From Leucobacter triazinivorans (lineage in GTDB: Bacteria; Actinomycetota; Actinomycetes; Actinomycetales; Microbacteriaceae): a DNA stretch of 64,000 nucleotides. Each line of letters opens with the position of its first letter. Position 1 is the first letter of the stretch. Positions 39,465-47,684 of this stretch are shown one piece after another. The notes under the pieces were generated by a model. The model ran no database searches, was not told the DNA's origin, and worked only from the letters and a program-made list of their open reading frames with translations. The position numbers and the translations under genes were made by a program. The stretch is taken from positions 372,001 to 436,000 of the forward strand of contig NZ_CP035806.1 in assembly GCF_004208635.1 (NCBI RefSeq), given 5' to 3'.

Positions 39465-39575
39465 GCGCGCGACGATGATCTCGGGAAGCGAGCGCATCAG
39501 GGTTGGGGCGGCGTCGCGGAGCGACGACGCGCCGGGGTCCCCTGCCTAGCGAGCGTCGAGATCATCGTCGCGCGC
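39465..39575. repeat. 19-bp perfect inverted repeat in convergent intergenic region
   Basis: GCGCGCGACGATGATCTCG (39465-39483) is exactly inverted at 39557-39575. Outside these arms GCCTCG and CGAGGC pair again, and inside is a GTCGC-GGA-GCGAC hairpin, so about 125 bp form a nested imperfect palindrome. It fills most of the 176-nt gap between rnhA and the convergent zinc-ribbon gene. It may be a bidirectional terminator or a small non-coding mobile palindrome. No frame is coding. Confidence 0.6.
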
Positions 39576-39584
39576 GAGGCATTC

Positions 39585-39881
39585 TCAGGCGAGCCTCCAG
39601 CAGTGCGCGTGGTAGTGGCGGCGATCCCGCACCGCGGCCTCGTCGCCGAAGAGGTGCTCGGCGCTCCAGGCCACGACGTGCGCCTGTCCCGGGAGCACGT
39701 CGGTGCCGCAGGCAGGGCAGCGGTAGCTCTTCTCCGCGCGATGGGCCGGAATGTCGCGTACGAACCAATCGGCCCCGCGCCAACGCTCCCTGCGGGCACC
39801 GCCGTAGGCGAGGCGCTCGACGTCTCGCGGGGGCTGCTCCGCCGCGCGCCGATACTTGTTCACCCGTCGCGGGCGAGCCAT
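39585..39881 (-). CDS. Small zinc-ribbon-like protein
   Basis: This 98-residue basic protein has CPACG (about residues 59-63) and a later HAHC (near the C-terminus). Together these make a plausible zinc site. The N-terminus is Arg-rich (ARPRRVNKYRRA). Similar short proteins in actinobacteria are often labelled ATP/GTP-binding, but no nucleotide-binding loop is present here. Function is unknown; nucleic-acid binding is possible. An upstream in-frame ATG lies within the neighbouring transglycosylase gene and is less likely. It is 7 nt downstream of that gene. Confidence 0.75.
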   Translation of the reverse strand: MARPRRVNKYRRAAEQPPRDVERLAYGGARRERWRGADWFVRDIPAHRAEKSYRCPACGTDVLPGQAHVVAWSAEHLFGDEAAVRDRRHYHAHCWRLA

Positions 39882-39888
39882 CAGCGGT

Positions 39889-40539
39889 CTACCACCAGTG
39901 GTTCGCGGTCCAGAAGGCGTAGGCCGACGCCCAGCTGCCGTAACGGCCCACGGCGTAGCCATTGGCCCAGCGGAGGTTGTCGACGGGATCGTATCCGTTA
40001 CCCGGAACCTTGCTGCAGGGGTATGCCTGGATCAAGCCGCAGGCGCCCGAGCTCGCATTCGTGGCGTTCGGGTTCCACCCGCTCTCCTTCGAAGCGATGA
40101 AGTCGACATATCCCCAGTCGCTCTCGGCGATGCCAGCCGCCGCCATCCACTCGGCCGGCGAACCGCCGCCCGAGTACTTGGGCGGCGCGAACGGCGTCGC
40201 CGCCGACTCCGCTCCTGCCGCCTCCGCGGCTGCTTCGGCCTTCTCGGCCTTCTCGGCAGCCTCCGCGGCGGCCTTCTCGGCCTCGAGGCGCTGTCGCTCC
40301 TCAGACGAGATGTCGACCGGCACCTCCGCGAAGACCAGGTCGGCATCATCGGTCTCATTCGGAGTGAACACCTGATGGATGCGCTGCTGGAAGGCGAGCG
40401 CTTCGGCATCGGCCTCCGCCGTGGGCATGGCGAACGGGGCGACCACCGCGACGCCGAGGAACCCGGCGACCGTAAGGGCCGCGATCGGGGCCCTCAGCCG
40501 GGACCAGCGCGAAACGGAGTTTGGTTTCAATGCAGACAC
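39889..40539 (-). CDS. Secreted transglycosylase-like (aggregation-promoting-factor type) protein
   Basis: This 216-residue exported protein has a signal or anchor segment (about residues 18-42). A charged Ala/Glu/Lys-rich helix (78-112) follows. The C-terminal lysozyme-like domain has FIASKESGWNPNATN, SSGACGLIQAYPCSK and YGSWASAYAFW. The glutamate in KESGW is the likely catalytic acid for cutting the peptidoglycan glycan strand. Such proteins act in cell-wall remodelling or resuscitation. The final residues NHWW end the domain directly, so there is no anchor at the C-terminus. Confidence 0.88.
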   Translation of the reverse strand: MSALKPNSVSRWSRLRAPIAALTVAGFLGVAVVAPFAMPTAEADAEALAFQQRIHQVFTPNETDDADLVFAEVPVDISSEERQRLEAEKAAAEAAEKAEKAEAAAEAAGAESAATPFAPPKYSGGGSPAEWMAAAGIAESDWGYVDFIASKESGWNPNATNASSGACGLIQAYPCSKVPGNGYDPVDNLRWANGYAVGRYGSWASAYAFWTANHWW

Positions 40540-40605
40540 AATGTAACGATTCTATCTCAGAGCGGCGGTCCACTCAATGGGCATCTCGATTTCGCAGCGG
40601 CACGC

Positions 40606-41208
40606 TCACCGGCGGGTCGCAAGAATCAGCTCGACCACCGCGTCCAGCAGCGCGTCGACCTGGTCCTCGTCGTATCCCCGCCACTCCGAGTGGAACACGA
40701 CATCGCGCACCTCGGCGGGCTGGAGGGCCAGCTCCCGACGCTCGAACATCTCGGAGATCCGGTCCAGGAAGGCATCGACCTGCGAGCGCCGGTAGCCGGT
40801 GGCGAACATTCCGCGCCGCCGGAAGCGCCTACCGCGGGCGCGCTGAATGCGACCGCGCACCTCGGAGAGCAGCTGCCGGGTCTCGGCCCACCACGCATCC
40901 TCGCCCTGCTCACGGAGAAGAGCTCGCCGCCGTCGCTCGAAGAACACCTCTTCGAGCCGGTCCAGCGCCGCATCGACGTAACGCGGAGCATAGCCGCCCC
41001 GCTTCACCGCGAATGCCGTACGGCGCACCTCTTCGGCGGTCATCGTCTCCGGCTCGCCCGTCGCACCTTCATAGGCGGCGCGAGCCCGGGCCAGGAAGTC
41101 ATCGACCTGCTCGGGCGCGTAGCCCCGCTGGGATCCGGAGGCGAGCGGAAATGAAGTGTGCACCGAACCATTCTGCTGCGTCCGCGGCGCGTCTGCCTGA
41201 GAAGTCAT
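40606..41208 (-). CDS. Protein with four DivIVA-like GYxxxxVDxxL motifs
   Basis: This 200-residue protein repeats a short DivIVA-type motif four times: RGYAPEQVDDFLARA (28-42), GGYAPRYVDAALDRL (71-85), TGYRRSQVDAFLDRI (137-151) and RGYDEDQVDALLDAV (177-191). Basic helices lie between. Short motifs of this kind mediate coiled-coil polar or septal proteins in actinobacteria. It overlaps the cdsA stop by 1 nt, so it is co-transcribed with the phospholipid and translation genes. Function is unknown; a membrane-curvature or division adaptor is plausible. Confidence 0.8.
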   Translation of the reverse strand: MTSQADAPRTQQNGSVHTSFPLASGSQRGYAPEQVDDFLARARAAYEGATGEPETMTAEEVRRTAFAVKRGGYAPRYVDAALDRLEEVFFERRRRALLREQGEDAWWAETRQLLSEVRGRIQRARGRRFRRRGMFATGYRRSQVDAFLDRISEMFERRELALQPAEVRDVVFHSEWRGYDEDQVDALLDAVVELILATRR

Positions 41209-42125
41209 CAGACGACTCCCAGCACCAGCGCGACGCCGTAGACGCCGACGGCGGACGGCAGCAGGGAGTCGAGCCGGTCCAGGAACCCGCCGTGGCCCGG
41301 AATCCATGAGCTCATGTCCTTCACACCCAGATTGCGTTTGATCAGCGATTCCGTGAGGTCGCCCCCCGTCGCGGTGAGGAGGACCACGATTCCGATGATG
41401 ATCCCGACCCACCAGGGCTGCTGCAGCGCGAGCACGGCGACGGCGACACCCGCCCCCATGGCGGCCACGGCCGCCCCGGCGAATCCCTCCCAGGTCTTGT
41501 TGGGACTGATCCGCGGAGTCATCTTGTGCTTACCCAGGGTGACGCCGGCCGCGTAGGCCCCGACGTCGACGGAGACGACGGTCAGCACCAGGGCGAACAC
41601 CCACCACTCGCCCCGCTCCCCCGCGACGAGCAGCACCGAGAAGGACGCGAGGAACGCCACGTAGACCAGCGTGAAGAGCCCCGAGAACACGTCGCGCACG
41701 AGCGTGCGCCGAGGCGTCTCCCAGGCGGGGACCAGCCCCTCGACAAGACGCCACACGGTCAGGAGCGCAGATGCAGCGAACAGTCCCAGCAGCATGCCCT
41801 CGGCGCCCCAGAAGAAGGCGCCGCCCACCACGACCAGACCGCCCAGCGCGACCCCGACCCGGGGGACGCGGCGACCGGACACGCGGAAGGCCGCAGCCAG
41901 TTCGATCAACGCGACGGCCACGAGCGCCGCGACGAGCAGCACGAAGACCTGCTTCACGAGCAGGAGACTCGCGAGGAACACCCCCGCGAACACCAGCCCG
42001 GAGAGCACGGCGAAGAAGAGGTTGCGACCCGCCCGAGCCTCGATCTTCGCGTTCGTGGCCTCAAGCTGCGCGCGCGTCGATTCTATGGCGCTCCGGATCT
42101 CGTCGCGTCGCTCCGGGCCCGACAT
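41208..42125 (-). CDS. cdsA: Phosphatidate cytidylyltransferase
   Basis: This 305-residue polytopic membrane enzyme makes CDP-diacylglycerol from phosphatidate and CTP. The family signature is SNKTWEGFAG and then GDLTESLIKRNLGVKDM with PGHGGFLDRLDS. About eight membrane segments are visible. The N-terminal 45 residues are a charged cytoplasmic helix. It lies 3 nt after frr. Confidence 0.95.
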   Translation of the reverse strand: MSGPERRDEIRSAIESTRAQLEATNAKIEARAGRNLFFAVLSGLVFAGVFLASLLLVKQVFVLLVAALVAVALIELAAAFRVSGRRVPRVGVALGGLVVVGGAFFWGAEGMLLGLFAASALLTVWRLVEGLVPAWETPRRTLVRDVFSGLFTLVYVAFLASFSVLLVAGERGEWWVFALVLTVVSVDVGAYAAGVTLGKHKMTPRISPNKTWEGFAGAAVAAMGAGVAVAVLALQQPWWVGIIIGIVVLLTATGGDLTESLIKRNLGVKDMSSWIPGHGGFLDRLDSLLPSAVGVYGVALVLGVV

Positions 42126-42128
42126 GGG

Positions 42129-42683
42129 CTAGACCTCCAGCAGTTCGGCTTCTTTGCGCTTCAACGCATCGTCGACCTGGTCGATGAACTGCTTGGTCAC
42201 GGCCTCAAGCTCCTTCTCGGCTCGAACCACCTCGTCCTCACCGATCTCGCTCTTGAGCGAGTCGAGGTCGTCCTTGCCGGCGCGACGCACATTGCGGATC
42301 GCCACGCGCGCATCCTCGGCGCGACCCTTGACGATCTTCACGAACTCCTTGCGGCGCTCCTCCGTCAGCTCGGGCAGCGAGACACGGATCACGTTGCCGT
42401 CGTTGCTGGGGTTCGCGCCGAGATTCGGCATGTCCCGAATCGCCTGCTCGATGTCCCGCATCGCGCCCTTGTCGTAGGGAGTGACGATGAGGCTGCGCGC
42501 ATCCTGGTTCTGCACCGAAGCGAGCTGCGCGAGCGGTGTCGGGGTGCCGTAGTAGTCAACCTGCAGATTCTGCAGCAGAGACGGATTGGCGCGCCCCGTG
42601 CGCACCGTGGCGAACCCCTCCTTCGCGGCTTCGACCGCCTTGGTCATACGGTCCTTGACGTCGACGAAGACCTCTTCGATCAC
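42129..42683 (-). CDS. frr: Ribosome recycling factor
   Basis: This 184-residue factor has the typical three-helix bundle sequence: [26 protein letters not shown] and [17 protein letters not shown]. With EF-G it splits post-termination ribosomes. I use the GTG at 42683, preceded by AAGGAG. The frame upstream is not conserved-looking. It sits between pyrH and cdsA as usual. Confidence 0.97.
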   Translation of the reverse strand: MIEEVFVDVKDRMTKAVEAAKEGFATVRTGRANPSLLQNLQVDYYGTPTPLAQLASVQNQDARSLIVTPYDKGAMRDIEQAIRDMPNLGANPSNDGNVIRVSLPELTEERRKEFVKIVKGRAEDARVAIRNVRRAGKDDLDSLKSEIGEDEVVRAEKELEAVTKQFIDQVDDALKRKEAELLEV

Positions 42684-42755
42684 GGTGCACTCCTTCTGAA
42701 ACCTGCTGGTGTCGCTCGTATCCCACAAGCTTAGCGGTCGGCGGTCGTGCGACGC

Positions 42756-43475
42756 TCAGCTGTGGACCAGCGTGCCGAGACCGTCGCCGCGGATCGCCGC
42801 CGTCACGTTGCCGGCCGGCTCCATGCCGAAGACGCGCATGGGCATACCGTTGTCCATGCACAGGCTGAAGGAGGTTGAGTCGACCACCTTCAGCCCGCGC
42901 ACGAGCGCGTCGCCGTAGGTGATCCGATCGATGAGCGTCGCCTCGGGATCCTTGTGCGGATCGGCCGTGTAGACGCCGTCGACCCCGTTCTTGGCGACGA
43001 GCACCTCGTCGGCGTGGATCTCGAGCGCGCGCTGCGCGGCCACGGTGTCCGTGGAGAAGTACGGCAGCCCCGCACCCGCGCCGAAGATCACCACGCGGCC
43101 CTTCTCCAGGTGCCGGATGGCGCGCAGCGGGATGTAGGTCTCTGCGACCTGTGTCATCGTGATCGCGGACTGCACACGGCTGCCGACGCCTGCCTGCTCG
43201 AGGAAGTCCTGCAGGGCGAGCGCGTTCATGACCGTGCCGAGCATGCCCATGTAGTCGGCCCTGGCGCGATCCATGCCGCGCTGCGAGAGCTCCGCGCCCC
43301 GGAAGAAGTTGCCCCCGCCGACCACGACCGCGACCTCCGCGTGCTCCATGGCCGCCGCGATCTCGCGCGCGATCTGGCTCACAACATCGGGGTTGACCCC
43401 GAGCGTGCCGCCTCCGAACGCCTCCCCCGAGAGCTTCAGCAGGACTCGGCGCTTCCGATCGGCGGTCTCGGTCAT
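42756..43475 (-). CDS. pyrH: UMP kinase
   Basis: This 239-residue amino-acid-kinase-fold enzyme phosphorylates UMP to [36 protein letters not shown] and [11 protein letters not shown] are typical. AAGGAG precedes the ATG. It lies downstream of the tsf terminator, so it probably has its own promoter in the 104-nt gap. Confidence 0.97.
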   Translation of the reverse strand: MTETADRKRRVLLKLSGEAFGGGTLGVNPDVVSQIAREIAAAMEHAEVAVVVGGGNFFRGAELSQRGMDRARADYMGMLGTVMNALALQDFLEQAGVGSRVQSAITMTQVAETYIPLRAIRHLEKGRVVIFGAGAGLPYFSTDTVAAQRALEIHADEVLVAKNGVDGVYTADPHKDPEATLIDRITYGDALVRGLKVVDSTSFSLCMDNGMPMRVFGMEPAGNVTAAIRGDGLGTLVHS

Positions 43476-43540
43476 GGGGTCTCCTTCGTGAGGTGTGCGG
43501 TCTCGGGTCTCGGTTGAGGCAATGATAGTGGGCAGCAGAA

Positions 43541-43569
43541 GGGCCCGGATCGCATCACGATCCGGGCCC
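43541..43569 (-). terminator. Rho-independent-like terminator after tsf
   Basis: GGGCCCGGATCG (43541-43552) pairs perfectly with CGATCCGGGCCC (43558-43569) around a 5-nt loop. It begins 11 nt past the tsf stop on the minus strand. Only a short T-rich tract follows (TTCT), as is common for actinobacterial terminators. Confidence 0.7.
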
Positions 43570-43579
43570 GAAACGGCGT

Positions 43580-44410
43580 TTAGGCGCCGACCTTGCTGCG
43601 TGCGAAGCCGGTGACGGCGATGCCGGCCGCCTCGGCGACCTTCTTGACCTCGCGCTTATCGGCGTCGAGAGCGTGCACCTGCTCGTTGAGCGCGACCTGC
43701 TTGAAGAACGCGGTGAGGCGCCCCTCGACGATCTTCGGCAGAGCGGCCTCGGGCTTGCCCTCGTTCTTCGAGATCTCCGTGACGAGCGCGCGCTCCTTCT
43801 CGACGTCGGCCTCGGGGACGTCTTCGCGGCTGAGGTAGAGCGGGTCCGCGAACGAGATGTGGCGGGCGATGCTGAGTGCGGCCTCGGCATCGTCGCCCTC
43901 GTACCCCACGACCACGCCGATCTGCGGGGGCAGATCCTTCGAGGTCTGGTGCAGGTAGACGGCGGTACCGGGAGCCTCCACCCGCGAGACCTTGCGCAGC
44001 TCGATGCGCTCGCCGATGATGGCGGCCTCATCGGTGATCACGTCGGCGACGGTCTTGCCCTCGGCGGGGGCGGCGAGGGCCTCCTCGAGCGTCGTCGCGT
44101 TGGCGGCGACGATCGCATCGAGCACGCGATCCGCCAGCGCGATGAACTTCTCGTTCTTCGCGACGAAGTCGGTCTCGCAGACGAGTTCGATCATCGTTGC
44201 GGCGCCCTCGCTCTGCCGGACCGCGACGAGCCCTTCGCTCGCCTCGCGGTCGCCGCGCTTCGCGACACCCTTCAGGCCCTTAAGACGCAGGATCTCGATC
44301 GCCTTCTCGATGTCGCCCTCGGCTTCGACCAGGGCGTTCTTGCTGTCGACCATGCCGGCGCCCAGGCGCTCGCGCAGTTCCTTCACGGCGGCCATGCTGA
44401 CTGCAGCCAT
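43580..44410 (-). CDS. tsf: Elongation factor Ts
   Basis: This 276-residue nucleotide-exchange factor for EF-Tu has the N-terminal [19 protein letters not shown] and the EF-Tu-contacting [12 protein letters not shown]. The ATG at 44410 is preceded by AAGGAG. It is downstream of rpsB, separated by a 17-bp hairpin. Confidence 0.97.
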   Translation of the reverse strand: MAAVSMAAVKELRERLGAGMVDSKNALVEAEGDIEKAIEILRLKGLKGVAKRGDREASEGLVAVRQSEGAATMIELVCETDFVAKNEKFIALADRVLDAIVAANATTLEEALAAPAEGKTVADVITDEAAIIGERIELRKVSRVEAPGTAVYLHQTSKDLPPQIGVVVGYEGDDAEAALSIARHISFADPLYLSREDVPEADVEKERALVTEISKNEGKPEAALPKIVEGRLTAFFKQVALNEQVHALDADKREVKKVAEAAGIAVTGFARSKVGA

Positions 44411-44429
44411 GTGTGACTCCTTCTGTGTC

Positions 44430-44468
44430 ATCCGGTGCGGGCCGCGGAGTGCGCGGCCCGCACCGGAT
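44430..44468 (-). promoter_or_regulatory. 17-bp perfect hairpin between rpsB and tsf
   Basis: Arms at 44430-44446 and 44452-44468 are exact inverted repeats (ATCCGGTGCGGGCCGCG and its complement) around a 5-nt loop. The hairpin lies 66 nt after rpsB and 19 nt before tsf. No U-run follows, so a processing signal or partial attenuator that sets the rpsB/tsf ratio is most likely. The rest of the 124-nt gap is featureless. Confidence 0.55.
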
Positions 44469-44534
44469 CCATGATTTCGGTCTGTGTCTTGCGAGTGACG
44501 GTGCCGAGGCTACCGCCTGCGGATGAACCGCGGG

Positions 44535-45404
44535 TTACTCGGCGGCGGGCGCGGCCTCGGCGGGCGCGGCCTCGGCGGGCGCGGCCTCGGCGCTCTCCGC
44601 GGCGGCGGGGGCCTCGGCGGCGGGGGCCTCCGCGGCGTCCGCGTCCGCGTTCAGCAGCTCGACCTCCCACTCGGCGAGCGGCTCGGCGGCGGCCTCAGCG
44701 CCCTCGGCGGGCTTCTGGTGGCGCTCCATGAGTCCCTCGGCGGCCGCATCGGCGATCACGCGGGTGAGCAGCGCGACCGAGCGGATCGCGTCGTCGTTGC
44801 CCGGAATCGGGTACGTGACCTCGTCGGGGTCGCAGTTGGTGTCGAGGATCGCGATCACGGGGATCCCGAGCTTCTTCGCCTCGTCGATCGCGAGGTGCTC
44901 CTTCTTGGTATCCACCACCCAGAGCGCCGACGGGGTCTTGGTCATGTGACGGATGCCGCCGAGCGACTTCTGCAGCTTCTCGAGCTCGCGCTTCTTGAGC
45001 AGCAGCTCCTTCTTGGTGAAGCCGCTCGTGGTGCCCTCGAAATCGAGCTGCTCGAGCTCCTTCATACGCTCGAGACGGCCGGTGACCGTCTGGAAATTGG
45101 TGAGCAGGCCGCCCAGCCAGCGCTGGTTCACGAAGGGCTGGTTGACGCGCGTCGCCTGCTCGGCGATGGCTTCCTGGGCCTGCTTCTTGGTGCCGACGAA
45201 GAGGATGTTGCCGCCGCGGGCGACGGTCTGCTTCACGAACTCGTACGCGGCATCGATGTAGCCGAGCGACTGCTGCAGATCGATGATGTAGATACCGGAG
45301 CGCTCGGTGAAGATGAAGCGCTTCATCTTGGGGTTCCAACGACGGGTCTGGTGTCCGAAGTGGACGCCGCTGTCGAGCAGCTGGCGCATGGTGACGACGG
45401 CCAT
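44535..45404 (-). CDS. rpsB: 30S ribosomal protein S2
   Basis: This 289-residue protein has the S2 core [34 protein letters not shown] and [12 protein letters not shown]. An unusually Ala/Glu-rich acidic tail (about residues 232-289) is built of EAAPA-type repeats, typical of high-GC actinobacteria but absent from E. coli S2. I use the ATG at 45404, preceded by AGGAG. The open frame upstream is the mRNA leader. Confidence 0.97.
   Translation of the reverse strand: MAVVTMRQLLDSGVHFGHQTRRWNPKMKRFIFTERSGIYIIDLQQSLGYIDAAYEFVKQTVARGGNILFVGTKKQAQEAIAEQATRVNQPFVNQRWLGGLLTNFQTVTGRLERMKELEQLDFEGTTSGFTKKELLLKKRELEKLQKSLGGIRHMTKTPSALWVVDTKKEHLAIDEAKKLGIPVIAILDTNCDPDEVTYPIPGNDDAIRSVALLTRVIADAAAEGLMERHQKPAEGAEAAAEPLAEWEVELLNADADAAEAPAAEAPAAAESAEAAPAEAAPAEAAPAAE
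44544..44588 (-). repeat. 15-bp tandem repeat in the rpsB tail
   Basis: Three exact copies of GGCGGGCGCGGCCTC (44544-44558, 44559-44573, 44574-44588) encode the repeated EAAPA of the S2 tail. The reading frame is kept. It is a likely site of length variation. Confidence 0.8.
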
Positions 45405-45623
45405 TGCCGTTCTCCTGTTCTGCGCGCCCGTGCGGACGCGCGTCTTGCGGTTGATATCGGTCGCGGTCGCGACCAGATCCTGGTGCCCTCGGATTCCGCC
45501 GCTCCGCGCCGCGCCGACCCACGACCAGAGACGATCGAGGGCCCGTGCGAACGGAGACCGGTGGCGGTGCGCCGATGAGCGGGCACGCGAAGTCACCTCT
45601 TGCGAGGTGCGGGATACATCTTA
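45405..45623 (-). promoter_or_regulatory. rpsB promoter and long structured leader
   Basis: A -10-like TAAGAT (45623-45618, minus strand) predicts a start near 45611 and a leader of roughly 205 nt. At the very 5' end of that RNA is a perfect hairpin, CACCTC-GCAA-GAGGTG (45609-45594), with a GNRA tetraloop. S2 leaders are used for autogenous control in other bacteria, so this is a candidate S2-responsive leader. The other part of the 373-nt gap to yraN (45624-45777) holds only the yraN upstream region with AGGAGG at 45767. Confidence 0.5.
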
Positions 45624-45777
45624 GCACCGTCTGACGCCGCGCACGCACAAGCGGCCGCTGCCGCTTCGCCCACATTCTTCGGGATCCATCGTCCCGCGCA
45701 CGACCTTTCCACAAGCGCTCGAATCGGCTGTCGCACGCAAGACCTCGCAGCCGAGGATGAGCGTCCAGGAGGTGCCC

Positions 45778-46146
45778 ATGTCCACACCAGCAGCACACAA
45801 CCAGGCGCTCGGATCGCGGGGCGAATCGATCGCCGCGGCCTACCTCGAGGAGCGCGGCTTCCGCATCGTCCAGCGCAACTGGCGCACCCGTCGCGGCGAG
45901 CTCGATCTGATCGCCGTGGACTCCGGCGTCCTCGTGGCGGTCGAGGTGAAGACGCGCAGCGGAGCGGGCTACGGACACCCGTTCGAGGCAATCACCGCAC
46001 GAAAGGCGCTCCGCCTGAGGCAGCTGCTGCTCGAGTGGGCCCGCGCGCACGGCTCCCGGGCCCGCGGGCTGCGCGTCGACGCCGTCGGTGTGGTGCTGCG
46101 CACCGATCTCGAACCGTGCATCGAGCACCTGCGAGGCATCTCATGA
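45778..46146 (+). CDS. YraN-family endonuclease-fold protein
   Basis: This 122-residue protein of the UPF0102/YraN family has the restriction-endonuclease-like pattern RNWRTRRGELDLIA and VAVEVKTRSG, with Asp and the Glu-x-Lys in place. A role in processing DNA during recombination or transformation is inferred from its constant pairing with comM and dprA. AGGAGG precedes the ATG at 45778. An ATG at 45757 lacks such a site. The stop overlaps comM by 4 nt. Confidence 0.92.
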   Translation: MSTPAAHNQALGSRGESIAAAYLEERGFRIVQRNWRTRRGELDLIAVDSGVLVAVEVKTRSGAGYGHPFEAITARKALRLRQLLLEWARAHGSRARGLRVDAVGVVLRTDLEPCIEHLRGIS

Positions 46147-47684
46147 CCACGACGGTCTGCCGCGCCGCCTCGGTGGCCCTGACCGGACTCGAGGGTACGG
46201 CGATCATGGTCGAGACCGCCGTCTCGCAGCAGCTTCCCGGCATGGCCATCATCGGCCTCCCCGACACGGCCCTCGCGGAGGCCAAGCTCCGGGTGCGCAC
46301 GGCCACCGCGCAGGTCGGGCTGCCGCTCTCGGACCGGTTCCTCACCATCAACCTCAGCCCGGCGTCCCTGCCCAAGCACGGCTCGGGGTTCGACCTCGCC
46401 ATCGCGCTCTCCGCGCTGGCGGCTTCGAAGCACCTCCCGCCGCACCAGCTCCCCGGTGTCGCGCACCTCGGCGAGCTCGGCCTCGACGGCGGGTTGCGAC
46501 GACCCGCCGGCCTGCTCCCCGCGGTGGTCGCCGCCCGCTCGCTCGGCTTCGACCGGGTCATGGTGCCCGCCTCCTCCGGCGCCGAGGCCGCTCTGGTCCC
46601 CGGAATCGAGGTCATCGCGGTGCCCGACCTCGTCAGCGCGGTTGCCTGGTACCGGGGAGAGCTCGACGCAGCAGCGCTCCCGGGAGCCGCGGAGACCGCG
46701 CTCCCACCAGACGAGGCGCCGCTCGACATGTCCGACATCGTGGGCCAGCCCGAGGCCGTGGAGGCGCTCGTCGTCGCGGCCGCCGGGCGGCACCACCTCT
46801 CGCTGCTCGGCCCGCCCGGCGCCGGCAAGACCCTGCTCGCCTCGCGGCTGCCCACCATTCTCCCCGACCTCACGTCGGACGAGTCGCTCACCGCGAGCAG
46901 CATCTCGGCCCTCGGCGGCGTGCCGCTCACCCGCCTCGTGCGGCGTCCCCCGTTCGAGGCCCCGCACCACACGGCATCGGCCGTATCCATCATCGGCGGG
47001 GGCGACAGCGGCGGCGTGCGGCCCGGCGCCATCACCCGGGCCTGCCACGGGGTGCTGTTCCTCGACGAAGCGCCGGAGTTTCCGCGAACCGTGCTCGATG
47101 CGCTGCGGCAACCGCTCGAGTCCGGTCGGATCGAGATCCACCGCGCCCGCCTGCGCACCGTGCTCCCCGCGCGGGTCCAGCTCGTGCTCGCGTCCAATCC
47201 GTGCCCCTGCGGCAACGCCGGCTCGCCCGACACCGCGCAGGACTGCCGCTGCTCCCCCAGCACGCGCGTGAAATACCTGCAGCGCATTTCCGGTCCGCTC
47301 AACGACCGTATCGACCTGCGTCTCACCGTGCGCCGCGTGGCGAGCGTGCTGCAGCACGAATCGGGGACTTCCGGCCCGTCGAGCATCGAACTGCGCCGAC
47401 GCATCGCCGAAGCCCGCGCTCGTGCGGCGGAGCGTCTCCGCAACACGCCGTGGACGGTGAACTCCGAAGTGCCCGGGACCTGGTTGCGCGGTCGCGATGC
47501 GCGCCTGACACGCGCGGATACCTCGGTGCTCGACCGCGCGCTGGCACGCGGGTCGCTGACGCTTCGCGGCTACGATCGTGTGCTGCGCGTGGCCTGGACG
47601 ATCGCCGACCTCGCGGGGAACCGGCGGCCGGGCCGGAGCGAGGTCGCTCGAGCACTCGTGCTGCGGGGAGGAGATGCCCGGTGA
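46143..47684 (+). CDS. comM: ComM/YifB AAA+ Mg-chelatase-like ATPase
   Basis: This 513-residue protein has an N-terminal Lon-like domain, then an AAA+ domain. Walker A is GPPGAGKT near residue 221 and Walker B is GVLFLDEAPEF, followed by a Cys-rich loop (NPCPCGN and CRCSP). A C-terminal Mg_chelatase helical domain completes it. In transformable bacteria ComM is a helicase that extends branch migration of incoming DNA. It is translationally coupled to yraN and dprA by 4-nt overlaps. Confidence 0.95.
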   Translation: MTTTVCRAASVALTGLEGTAIMVETAVSQQLPGMAIIGLPDTALAEAKLRVRTATAQVGLPLSDRFLTINLSPASLPKHGSGFDLAIALSALAASKHLPPHQLPGVAHLGELGLDGGLRRPAGLLPAVVAARSLGFDRVMVPASSGAEAALVPGIEVIAVPDLVSAVAWYRGELDAAALPGAAETALPPDEAPLDMSDIVGQPEAVEALVVAAAGRHHLSLLGPPGAGKTLLASRLPTILPDLTSDESLTASSISALGGVPLTRLVRRPPFEAPHHTASAVSIIGGGDSGGVRPGAITRACHGVLFLDEAPEFPRTVLDALRQPLESGRIEIHRARLRTVLPARVQLVLASNPCPCGNAGSPDTAQDCRCSPSTRVKYLQRISGPLNDRIDLRLTVRRVASVLQHESGTSGPSSIELRRRIAEARARAAERLRNTPWTVNSEVPGTWLRGRDARLTRADTSVLDRALARGSLTLRGYDRVLRVAWTIADLAGNRRPGRSEVARALVLRGGDAR

